Below, piece after piece: positions 1 to 6,567 of a stretch of 24,333 nucleotides of DNA (position 1 is the stretch's first letter; each line of letters starts with the position of its first letter). Under the pieces are notes generated by a model. The model was not told where the DNA came from, did not search any database, and saw nothing but the letters and a program-made list of their open reading frames with translations. The position numbers and the translations under genes were made by a program. The stretch is taken from positions 1-24,333 of the forward strand of contig JAYWBB010000158.1 of assembly GCA_043781855.1 (NCBI GenBank), in the 5' to 3' direction. Source of the stretch: Nevskia sp043781855 (GTDB lineage Bacteria > Pseudomonadota > Gammaproteobacteria > Nevskiales > Nevskiaceae).

Positions 1-488
1 AGCTGGCGGATCGCGAAGTCGTCCCTGAGATGCGGGAACTCGTTGAGGATGTACCACTGCGCGAGATAAACGCGATCGGCCGCGAAGCTCTTCAGATAAT
101 TCCAGTCGAGATGAAAGCGCGCATCGGCAGCGAGCGTCTTGCGGCGGTGATTGGGCAGCAGGCCGATGTCGTCGATCCCGGCCGCGCGGACTTTCTTTGC
201 CGACTCCGCCAGTTCAAGCAGATAGGGTGCGACCGGCTGGATCACCGGCTCGCGCGTGACGCCCTGCTCGACCAGTCCGTTCTGGAAGCTGGTCACGACC
301 TCGGAGCCATCGGGGCGACGCAGTTCGGCCAGCTTCTCGAAGGTCCAGCGCTCCGAGGCCGGCCACATCCGCACCGCACCCTTGACCAGCAGCGGCCGGT
401 CCCGCGCATGGAAACCACCGCGCGCGGCGAGCGCATCTGCAGACAATTCCTCGACGAATCTGAACTCCGGGCCTTTATAAGCGGACAT
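1..488 (-). CDS. Cupin-like (cupin_8/JmjC-type) domain protein, 3' end beyond window
   Basis: The minus frame is open from ATG 488 to the left edge, giving 162 residues without a stop. The protein begins MSAYKGPEFRFVEELSAD and contains RPLLVKGAVRMWPASERW near residues 34-51. This 'accept a gift, then tryptophan' opening is typical of cupin_8/JmjC-like proteins of the 2-oxoglutarate/Fe(II) dioxygenase fold. The stretch FHLDWNYLKSF near residues 128-138 also fits. The HxD...H iron-binding motif would lie beyond the edge, so catalytic competence cannot be judged. No strong Shine-Dalgarno sequence precedes the ATG, but no other ATG, GTG or TTG lies in frame nearby. The gene follows folK on the same strand after a 217-base gap and is probably transcribed separately. 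Substrate unknown. Confidence 0.72.
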   Translation of the reverse strand, partial: MSAYKGPEFRFVEELSADALAARGGFHARDRPLLVKGAVRMWPASERWTFEKLAELRRPDGSEVVTSFQNGLVEQGVTREPVIQPVAPYLLELAESAKKVRAAGIDDIGLLPNHRRKTLAADARFHLDWNYLKSFAADRVYLAQWYILNEFPHLRDDFAIRQ

Positions 489-705
489 GATCTGGGGCAG
501 GATGAAAAAGCGTGATGGTGGTGGCAGCGACGACATCTGCCTCAAGGAGGGAATCGCTGATGACTCAGCAGCCACGAAGACAGGCGACGGCAGTGCATGG
601 AAGAAGGTAGCTAGTCTACTTTGACACAGGCTTTCACCGGGAAGACGGCAAGGCATCGTGAACGCCTCTTCCGGATCGTGCAGCGGCACTCAACGTCGGC
701 GTCAC
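489..705. other. Intergenic region between folK and the cupin-like gene
   Basis: This 217-base stretch has no convincing gene. The only notable item is a 16-codon plus-strand frame (560-610) preceded by a very good Shine-Dalgarno sequence, AAGGAGGG at 544-551. A TTGACA hexamer occurs near 623-628 on the plus strand, but no -10 box lies at the right distance. I see no clear folK terminator and no clear promoter for the cupin-like gene. Confidence 0.5.
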
Positions 706-1188
706 TCACGGCCACTGCCGAAGACCCGCGTTGCCAAGTTCGCCTGCAAGTTCGGCGACCAGTCCAACCCCCGAAATGTCCAGCGTCGGCGCAATCTCGA
801 CCAGCGGCACGAGCACCCAGTTGCGCCGCGTGAGTTGCGGATGCGGCAGCTTCAGGCGAGGTGTTTCGATGATCTGCCCTTCGATGTGGAGGATATCGAG
901 ATCGAGCACGCGCGCCGTCCAGCGGATGGTGTCGCGCTGGCGACCGGCGGCGTCCTCGATGGCTTGCAGAGCGTCGAGCAGCGCGAGCGGCGTGAGATCG
1001 GTTTCGATGCAGCAGACCGCATTGCAGTAATCCGGTTGCCCGGGTGGCCCGACTGGATGGCTGCGATAAAGGGTTGAGCGCGCGATCAGCCGTGTGCCCG
1101 GCAGCGCCGCGATCTCGAGCATCGCACTTTCGAGCTGCTCCGCCGGCTGGCCGAGATTTGCGCCGAGCCCGAGATACGCCCTAGCCAC
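706..1188 (-). CDS. folK: 2-amino-4-hydroxy-6-hydroxymethyldihydropteridine pyrophosphokinase (HPPK)
   Basis: FolK transfers pyrophosphate from ATP to 6-hydroxymethyl-7,8-dihydropterin in cytoplasmic folate synthesis. The 160-residue product matches the E. coli length of 159. It opens MARAYLGLGANLG, aligned with the family N-terminus. The pterin-site block RSHPVGPPGQPDYCNAV lies near residues 42-58 and the HPPK signature RWTARVLDLDIL at 89-100, with the Mg-binding aspartates at about 96 and 98. The chosen GTG (1188-1186) gives the family N-terminus and an 8-base overlap with the end of pcnB. The frame stays open upstream inside pcnB, but that extension is pcnB shadow. The pcnB-folK order is conserved in gammaproteobacteria and implies translational coupling. 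panB, often next, is absent here. Confidence 0.93.
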   Translation of the reverse strand: MARAYLGLGANLGQPAEQLESAMLEIAALPGTRLIARSTLYRSHPVGPPGQPDYCNAVCCIETDLTPLALLDALQAIEDAAGRQRDTIRWTARVLDLDILHIEGQIIETPRLKLPHPQLTRRNWVLVPLVEIAPTLDISGVGLVAELAGELGNAGLRQWP

Positions 1189-2512
1189 CCGCTCCGCCGC
1201 CGCCACTTTTGCGCCGGTTGCGGCCACCGCGACGCCGGCGTTTCTTGACGCCTTCGCCCTCGTCGGCGCCATCCCGCTCGGCCTTCTCGATCGGCGTCGC
1301 TGCCTCGACCGGGATCGCCGGGAACGCGCCGGTCTGGGCTTTCGTCCACCATTCTCCCAGCTCCGCACAACCGGGTTCCCCGGCCTGCGCACGCAGCAGC
1401 AGAAAATCATAGGCGGCGCGGAAGCGCGGATGCGTGAGCAGGCGCTTGGCACGGCCGGGACGGCGATCCTCCAGGCGCGGTTGCAGCGACCAGATTTCAC
1501 GCATCGGCAGCGAGAAGCGCTTCGGAATGGCGATGCGCCGCTGCTGGCGCGCAAGCACTTCCTCGGCGGCCTGCACATCGGCGACCGGATGCGGATGGCC
1601 CTGCTCGACTTCGAGGACGTAAGCGCGATCGGCGTAGGCGGGCCAGAGCAGTGCCCCGTAAAGGAAGGCGGGCGTCACTGTCTGGTCGCGCTCGATACGC
1701 AGCGCGGTATTGGCGAGCGCCAGGCGCACGAGTTCGAGATCGCGTTTGGCGGTGCTGATCGCGGCATCGGTTTCGGGGAACAGCTCGGCAAACAGACCCA
1801 GGCTCCGCAGTCCCTCGAAGTTCGCCAGACTGTCGCGGGTCAGGAAAATCTTGAGGATTTCGTCGAACAGCCGGGCCGGCGGAATTTCTCGCAGCAGCGA
1901 AGCCAGGCGCGCGATCGGCTCGGCGCTCGCCGGGTCAATCGTAAAGCCAAGCTTGTTGGCGATGCGCACGGCGCGGAGCATGCGCACCGGGTCTTCGCGG
2001 TAGCGCAGTTCGGGGTCGCCGATCAGGCGCAGGCGGCGCGCTTTCAGGTCGTCCATGCCGCCGGCGAAATCGACGATGGCGAAATCGCGGATGTCGTAGT
2101 ACAGCGCGTTGACGGTGAAGTCGCGCCGGAAGGCGTCTTCCTCCAAGGTGCCGTAGATGTTGTCGGACAGGATGCGGCCGGTTTCGTCGCGCTCGTGGCT
2201 GTCGGTGATCGGGCCGCGGAAGGTGGTGACTTCGAGCACCTCTTCACCGGCGCGCACGTGCGCGATCATGAAACGGCGTCCGACCAGGCGACAGGAGCGG
2301 AACACGCGCTTGATCTCGTCGGGATGGGCACTGGTCGCGAGGTCGAAATCCTTCGGCTTGATCCCGGCGAGCAGATCGCGCACACCGCCGCCAACGAGAT
2401 AAGCCTCGTAGCCGGCGTCCTTGAGTCCGTACAGCACTTTCAGCGCGCCCTGGGAAATGTTGGCGCGCGAAATCGGGTGCTGCTCGCGCGGAATGCGTGT
2501 TGGCTCGGTGAT
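1181..2512 (-). CDS. pcnB: Poly(A) polymerase I, probable non-canonical AUC start
   Basis: PcnB adds 3' poly(A) tails to RNA and so promotes decay; it belongs to the class II CCA-adding nucleotidyltransferases. Visible are the conserved opening IPREQHPISRANIS, the LVGGGVRDLL loop, catalytic KDFD (D55 and D57 from the proposed start), DAFRRDFTVNALYY, the RYREDPVRMLRA block and a basic tail KKRRRRGGRNRRKSGGG. No ATG, GTG, TTG or CTG is in frame between tRNA-Glu and IPREQH; the in-frame GTGs at 2641 and 2695 lie in or beyond the tRNA gene. AUC at 2512-2510 has AAGGA (2524-2520) seven bases upstream and gives 443 residues. In-frame AUU codons at 2494 and 2584 are alternatives. E. coli pcnB is reported to start at AUU. 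Function is certain; the start is not. Confidence 0.9.
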   Translation of the reverse strand: MTEPTRIPREQHPISRANISQGALKVLYGLKDAGYEAYLVGGGVRDLLAGIKPKDFDLATSAHPDEIKRVFRSCRLVGRRFMIAHVRAGEEVLEVTTFRGPITDSHERDETGRILSDNIYGTLEEDAFRRDFTVNALYYDIRDFAIVDFAGGMDDLKARRLRLIGDPELRYREDPVRMLRAVRIANKLGFTIDPASAEPIARLASLLREIPPARLFDEILKIFLTRDSLANFEGLRSLGLFAELFPETDAAISTAKRDLELVRLALANTALRIERDQTVTPAFLYGALLWPAYADRAYVLEVEQGHPHPVADVQAAEEVLARQQRRIAIPKRFSLPMREIWSLQPRLEDRRPGRAKRLLTHPRFRAAYDFLLLRAQAGEPGCAELGEWWTKAQTGAFPAIPVEAATPIEKAERDGADEGEGVKKRRRRGGRNRRKSGGGGAGG

Positions 2513-2578
2513 GGCGTGATCCTTGATTTTATGTTGTTCGCACGTGTCGCCGAGGTGGTGCTGACGCGCGGTGATCCC

Positions 2579-2584
2579 TATAAT
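2579..2584 (+). promoter_or_regulatory. -10 box of the tRNA-Glu promoter
   Basis: A perfect TATAAT lies 18 bases before the tRNA 5' end. It is followed by a GC-rich discriminator (ACGCGACGC), typical of stable-RNA promoters under stringent control. No good -35 hexamer is found 16-18 bases upstream. Confidence 0.6.
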
Positions 2585-2602
2585 ACGCGACGCAAGATAC
2601 TT

Positions 2603-2678
2603 GCTCCTATCGTCTAGAGGCCTAGGACGGAGCCCTCTCACGGCTTTAACCCCGGTTCGAATCCGGGTAGGAGCGCCA
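2603..2678 (+). tRNA. tRNA-Glu(CTC)
   Basis: The acceptor arms GCTCCTA (2603-2609) and TAGGAGC (2668-2674) pair perfectly, followed by discriminator G and an encoded CCA (2676-2678). The D arm carries the glutamate-type TCGTCTAGAGGCC sequence and the T arm contains GGTTCGAATCC. The anticodon loop CTCTCAC (2635-2641) places anticodon CTC at 2637-2639, reading GAG. The anticodon stem GAGCC/GGCTT has one G-U pair. The whole gene aligns with E. coli tRNA-Glu apart from the anticodon and stem changes. Confidence 0.97.
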
Positions 2679-2685
2679 CTTCGAG

Positions 2686-2714
2686 ACGCCGCCACCGTGC
2701 GGCGTTTCCGATTT
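2686..2714 (+). terminator. Hairpin after tRNA-Glu, weak intrinsic terminator
   Basis: The arms ACGCCGC (2686-2692) and GCGGCGT (2699-2705) are perfectly complementary around a 6-base loop. They are followed by a broken T-run (TTT at 2705-2707, then CCGATTT). It probably ends or trims the tRNA transcript, with possible read-through into fpr 40 bases downstream. Confidence 0.5.
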
Positions 2715-2753
2715 ATGGGCGAACGCGCCGCCCGCGATCAACCGGAACCCCGC

Positions 2754-3533
2754 ATGTCTGCCGCCTATTTTCACGAGACCGTCACCCACGTCCACCACTG
2801 GAACGAAAGCCTGTTCAGCTTCCGCACCACCCGCGACTCGGGCCTGCGTTTTCACAACGGCCATTTCGTGATGATCGGCCTCGAAGTCGATGGCAAGCCC
2901 CTGACGCGCGCCTATTCGATTGCGAGCGCCAATCACGAGGAACACCTGGAATTCTTCAGCATCAAGGTGGAAGACGGCCCGCTGACCTCGAAGCTCCAGC
3001 ATCTCAAGGTCGGCGACGCGATCATGGTCAGCAAGAAACCGGTCGGCACGTTGATCGTCGACGATCTCAAGCCCGGTAAAAACCTCTACCTGTTCGGGAC
3101 CGGCACGGGACTCGCGCCGTTCCTGAGCATCATCAAGGACCCGCACGTCTACGAGCGCTTCGAGAAGGTCGTGCTGGTGCACGGCGTGCGCATGGTCAGC
3201 GAATTGGCCTATGCCGACTATCTCGATCTCGAACTGCCGAACGACGAGTTCATCGGCGAATACGTGCGCGAGCAGTTCATCTACTACCCAACCGTCACGC
3301 GCGAGCCCTACCGCAATCGTGGGCGGCTGACCGACCTCATCGAGAGCGGCAAGCTGTTCGAAGACATCGGTCTGCCGCCGTTCGACCCGATCCGCGACCG
3401 CGCGATGATCTGCGGCAGCCCGACCATGCTCACCGACACACGCAGCCTGCTCGACGCGCGCGGCTTCGTCGTCTCGCCACACCAGGGCACGCCCGGGGAT
3501 TATGTATTCGAGCGGGCGTTCGTGGAGCGCTAG
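2754..3533 (+). CDS. fpr: Ferredoxin/flavodoxin-NADP(+) reductase, subclass I
   Basis: Fpr exchanges electrons between NADPH and ferredoxin or flavodoxin through FAD in the cytoplasm, often during oxidative stress or Fe-S assembly. The 259-residue product has the FAD-binding RAYSIAS motif near residues 51-57, the FFSIKV.DGPLTS block, the NADP-binding GTGTGLAPFLS loop near 117-127, the REPYRNRGR segment and MICGSPTML near 223-231. It resembles the roughly 258-residue Pseudomonas/Xanthomonas Fpr throughout. ATG 2754 fits the family N-terminus (MSAAYFHETVTHVHHWNESL) and has GGAA six bases upstream. An in-frame ATG at 2715 would add 13 unconserved residues. It stands alone after tRNA-Glu. Confidence 0.94.
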   Translation: MSAAYFHETVTHVHHWNESLFSFRTTRDSGLRFHNGHFVMIGLEVDGKPLTRAYSIASANHEEHLEFFSIKVEDGPLTSKLQHLKVGDAIMVSKKPVGTLIVDDLKPGKNLYLFGTGTGLAPFLSIIKDPHVYERFEKVVLVHGVRMVSELAYADYLDLELPNDEFIGEYVREQFIYYPTVTREPYRNRGRLTDLIESGKLFEDIGLPPFDPIRDRAMICGSPTMLTDTRSLLDARGFVVSPHQGTPGDYVFERAFVER

Positions 3534-3600
3534 GGCGAACGGAACCCCGGCGACCACTTTTTCGCGAAGGCTGTCGGCTCTGCGGTTTCCGGTCCGTGTT

Positions 3601-3616
3601 CGTGACGCAGATCACG
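3601..3616. promoter_or_regulatory. CRP-like 5-6-5 palindrome upstream of the repeat-bearing hydrolase
   Basis: CGTGA (3601-3605) and TCACG (3612-3616) form a perfect inverted repeat with a 6-base spacer. This is the architecture and inner core (GTGA-N6-TCAC) of Crp/Vfr/Clp operators. The outermost positions differ from TGTGA/TCACA. It lies 160 bases before the hydrolase ATG. The assignment rests on pattern only. Confidence 0.35.
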
Positions 3617-3727
3617 CAACAGCCTCGCGCTGCGTTTCAGTTCACGGTTTTCCCTGAACGGCGGACTTAGTCTCCAGATTACCGGCGGACCCATGCGTTT
3701 TTTCAGGGTGGCGATTGTGCCGGGAAG

Positions 3728-3755
3728 AAGCCTGCCGCGAAATCGCGGCCTGCTT
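3728..3755 (+). promoter_or_regulatory. Leader hairpin just upstream of the hydrolase ribosome binding site
   Basis: GCCGCG (3734-3739) pairs with CGCGGC (3744-3749) around AAAT. Across a symmetric 2-base internal loop, AAGC (3728-3731) also pairs with GCTT (3752-3755). There is no T-run, so it is not a terminator. It ends about 10 bases before the AGGAGG at 3765-3770 and could stabilise the mRNA 5' end or affect initiation. Confidence 0.35.
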
Positions 3756-3777
3756 CCGGAACTCAGGAGGCAGAGCC

Positions 3778-5634
3778 ATGTTCGAGGCCTATCACGGCGT
3801 TACCGCCGCACAGCATCAAAGCAACTTCGACCGGCTCTCGGGCCACGGTTACCGGCCGATCTCGCTGAGTGTGTATGGCGATCCCGGCAACGCCCGTTAT
3901 GCCGCCGTCTGGGTGCAGCGCGAGGGGCCGGCCTGGATTGCGACGCACGGACTCGACGGTGCGGGCTACCAATCCTTCTTCGACACATGGACCGCCAAGG
4001 GCTACGTGCCGACCCTGATTTCGGCGACCGGTTCCGGCAATGATGCGGTCTTCGCTGCGCTGTTCGAACAGGGCATCAACGGCGCCTGGGTTGCGCGGCA
4101 CGGACTGACCTCGGGGCCGGAGGCCAACGCCGGCACTTTCCAGAATCTGAACAAATCGGCGAAGAGCAACAAACTGATTCTGCGCTCGGTCGCGATCTAC
4201 GGCAGCGTCGGCGACCGACGTTACGCCGCCATCTGGCACGCCAATCCGGCGTTCGTGAAATGGCATGTCTATCCGTCCGAAACCGGGGCTAGCTATCAGA
4301 CCGCATTCAACGCCGAAACCTCGATTCCCTCGTTCCGGCCAGCGTTCACCGCCGTTTCCGGCGACGGCAATTACTGCGCTGTCTTCAGGGACGATTCGGT
4401 CGGCGCCTGGTCGTCCCGCCACGGTCTGACCGCCGCGCAGTACCAAGCCGAATTCGACAAGCAGACCCAGGCCGGCAACTACCCGATCTGCGTCCAGGGA
4501 GGCGGCTCGGGCAACAGCACGCGCTACGCCGCGATTTTCGCGAAGCAGGCCATTCCCTCGATGCGCCACTGGCATGTCGCCGGCGCCGCGATTCCGGCGC
4601 TCGCCGGGCTCGATCACGTCATGCAGAATTTCATGCAGGCACAGGCCGTGCGCTGCGCGCAGCTCACCGTCGCGAAGTACGGCGTGGTCAAGTACGCGCG
4701 CGCCTTCACCTGGGCCGAGCCCGGCTATCGCAGCACGCAGACCACCGACCGCTTCCTGCTCGCGAGTTGCAGCAAGATGTTTCTGGAAGCCGCCGTGCAA
4801 TCGCTCTACGACGCGAAGCGCGGGAGGCGGTCGAAGCATCCGAAGTTGAAGCCGAATACCAGGGTCTACCCGCTGCTCGGATTTTCCAGGCCGGCCGATT
4901 CGCGCAGCGACAAGATCACGAGCCAGCAGCTGCTCGACCATCGGGGCGGCTATGACGACACCGGCACCGGCTCGGGTTTCGATCCGACCTATAACATGCG
5001 CAAGATCGCGCTCGACATGAATCTCGGTCGGCCGGTCAAGAAGCTCGACGTCGCGAAGTACATGTACGCGCGGCCGCTCGACTTCACGCCGGGTACCAAC
5101 GACAAGTACTCGAACTACGGCTATCTGCTGGCGAGCCTGGTCGTCGAGAAGATCAGCGGTATGGATTATTTCCAGTATCTGAAGACATATGTGTTGCAGC
5201 CGTTGAACATCACCGAGGTCGAGGTCTGCCCGACGCAGGGTTTCCCCAGACCGGTGAACGAGGTGATCCAGGATGACGAGGGTCTTGGCCTGAGCTGCCT
5301 CGACATCAACTCCCCGCTGCAGGTCCCGAACGTCTTCGGCGGCGACGGTGAGATCAACGAAGTCGGTGTGGCCAACGACGGCACCGCCGCCTCGGCTTCG
5401 GCACTGGCATTGTTCGCGCATTCGCACGCGGCCTGGGGCAACGGTGGCCGCGCGGCGGGTTCGGTGCGGACGGGCAGCACGCCGGGTGCGTCGACACGCG
5501 TGCAGTCGCGCGGCGACGGTCTCGACTGGGCGTTCACACTGAGCACGCGCAACTTCGCGCCGAATACTTCGCCGGGTCTCGATGATCTGGAGCCGGCGAT
5601 CACCAAACTCCTCGACAAGGCGAGCATTCCCTGA
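3778..5634 (+). CDS. Serine hydrolase (beta-lactamase fold) with five N-terminal BTRD1-type repeats
   Basis: The product has 618 residues. The N-terminal 260 hold five tandem repeats of about 50 residues, beginning near residues 2, 53, 104, 162 and 211. Their pattern (W-x3-HGLT, YQ-x2-FD, GYxP, RYAAIF) matches the bacterial tandem repeat domain also described next to polyglycine-hydrolase-like serine hydrolases. The C-terminal 350 residues are a class C beta-lactamase/esterase-type domain: S330-C-S-K333 (SxxK nucleophile), Y444-S-N446 (YxN) and R564-T-G566 in place of the usual KTG. The set looks catalytically complete. ATG 3778 follows AGGAGG by seven bases. No signal peptide or membrane segment is visible, which is unusual for this fold. 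Substrate unknown; an esterase or peptidase is more likely than a beta-lactamase. Confidence 0.85.
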   Translation: MFEAYHGVTAAQHQSNFDRLSGHGYRPISLSVYGDPGNARYAAVWVQREGPAWIATHGLDGAGYQSFFDTWTAKGYVPTLISATGSGNDAVFAALFEQGINGAWVARHGLTSGPEANAGTFQNLNKSAKSNKLILRSVAIYGSVGDRRYAAIWHANPAFVKWHVYPSETGASYQTAFNAETSIPSFRPAFTAVSGDGNYCAVFRDDSVGAWSSRHGLTAAQYQAEFDKQTQAGNYPICVQGGGSGNSTRYAAIFAKQAIPSMRHWHVAGAAIPALAGLDHVMQNFMQAQAVRCAQLTVAKYGVVKYARAFTWAEPGYRSTQTTDRFLLASCSKMFLEAAVQSLYDAKRGRRSKHPKLKPNTRVYPLLGFSRPADSRSDKITSQQLLDHRGGYDDTGTGSGFDPTYNMRKIALDMNLGRPVKKLDVAKYMYARPLDFTPGTNDKYSNYGYLLASLVVEKISGMDYFQYLKTYVLQPLNITEVEVCPTQGFPRPVNEVIQDDEGLGLSCLDINSPLQVPNVFGGDGEINEVGVANDGTAASASALALFAHSHAAWGNGGRAAGSVRTGSTPGASTRVQSRGDGLDWAFTLSTRNFAPNTSPGLDDLEPAITKLLDKASIP

Positions 5635-5662
5635 GTCCTGACGCAAGCGCTCTCCCCTTCGG

Positions 5663-5693
5663 CGGACGGGCGATGGCCTGTCCGTCTTTTTTT
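5663..5693 (+). terminator. Strong rho-independent terminator of the serine hydrolase gene
   Basis: CGGACGGGC (5663-5671) pairs with GCCTGTCCG (5676-5684), with one G-U pair and a GATG loop. It is followed by TC and seven T residues (5687-5693). It lies 28 bases after the hydrolase stop and is the clearest intrinsic terminator in the window. Confidence 0.93.
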
Positions 5694-5792
5694 GTCTGGC
5701 GTTTGGGCGCGGCAGGTTTGAGGCCACCCTTCCTAAACGGACGCTGATCGCTTATGAATGGTGTTCCCTGGCGATAGCGACATGAAATCTTG

Positions 5793-6428
5793 ATGATCTT
5801 CCTGGCGCGCGCACCGGCTGCTCTCGCTCTGCTCGCCGCGTTGTTCTCCAGCGCCTGCAACGCCCGCGAGCCCGGGCAGGCTTTCGACTACTACGTGCTG
5901 AGCCTGTCCTGGTCACCGGAATACTGCGCAGAGACCCGCCGCAGCGACGAGCCGCAATGCGTTCGACCCTACGCGTTCGTCGCGCATGGCCTGTGGCCGC
6001 AGAACGAGCGCGGCTATCCGAAGGACTGCCAGACTCGCGAGCGCGTCGATGATTCGACGATCGCGCGCCTGCTGCCGATCATGCCGAGCCGCAGCCTGGT
6101 GATCCACGAATGGCGCACCCATGGCGCATGCAGCGGGCTCGATGCCGAGGCTTACTTCTCGACGGTCGAGCGGGCTTACCATTCGATCCGGATTCCGGAA
6201 CGCTATCGCGGCATCGGTGACTATCTGACAGTCGATGCGCAGACCCTGAAACAGGACTTCATCGCCGCCAATCCGCAGATCGCCGCACGCGGACTCGTAC
6301 TGCAATGCTCGGGTCACTATCTGCAGGAAGTTCGCGTCTGCCTCGACACCCGGCTCGCGCCGCGCGCCTGCGGATCGGACTTGCGCGACCACTGCGGCGC
6401 CGATCTGGTGTTGCGTCCGGTGCGCTGA
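5793..6428 (+). CDS. rna: Ribonuclease I (RNase T2 family), exported
   Basis: RNase T2 enzymes cleave RNA without base specificity through a 2',3'-cyclic phosphate; bacterial RNase I acts in the periplasm. The 211-residue product has both catalytic segments: FVAHGLWPQ (CAS I, H65) and HEWRTHGACSG (CAS II, H105, E106 and H110). Several cysteines suit disulphides. The N-terminus is a signal peptide with a hydrophobic core at residues 7-18. Cleavage after A24 is likely. SSAC at 19-22 resembles a weak lipobox, so lipid anchoring at C22 is possible. ATG 5793 is chosen; an adjacent in-frame TTG at 5790 is the alternative, and neither has a strong Shine-Dalgarno sequence. The upstream terminator makes it a separate transcription unit. 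Confidence 0.92.
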   Translation: MIFLARAPAALALLAALFSSACNAREPGQAFDYYVLSLSWSPEYCAETRRSDEPQCVRPYAFVAHGLWPQNERGYPKDCQTRERVDDSTIARLLPIMPSRSLVIHEWRTHGACSGLDAEAYFSTVERAYHSIRIPERYRGIGDYLTVDAQTLKQDFIAANPQIAARGLVLQCSGHYLQEVRVCLDTRLAPRACGSDLRDHCGADLVLRPVR

Positions 6429-6430
6429 AC

Positions 6431-6445
6431 TCGGCTCAGCCGAGC
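6431..6445. terminator. Short stem-loop directly after the RNase I stop codon
   Basis: CTCGGC (6431-6436) and GCCGAG (6440-6445) form a perfect 6-bp stem with a TCA loop, two bases after the stop. No T-run follows, so it may only protect the 3' end or act with Rho. Confidence 0.35.
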
Positions 6446-6567
6446 GCCACGCGGCGATTTCCTCACTCAGACTCTGGCTTGCAAGGAGACGCCGTGCGGC
6501 AGCCAGACCGTCACCGCTGAACCATGCGCCGGGCACTGCCCTGCCTGGAGGGTGGTAAATGCCGGTC

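Noticed and set aside
2754..3533. tRNA-adjacent integration of fpr as a mobile cargo
   Set aside because: No integrase, no repeated tRNA 3' end downstream, and base composition is like the rest of the window.
3763..5727. A 654-codon minus-strand frame opposite the repeat-bearing hydrolase
   Set aside because: The plus strand has tandem repeats, a full catalytic motif set, a strong Shine-Dalgarno sequence and a terminator; the minus frame has none of these.
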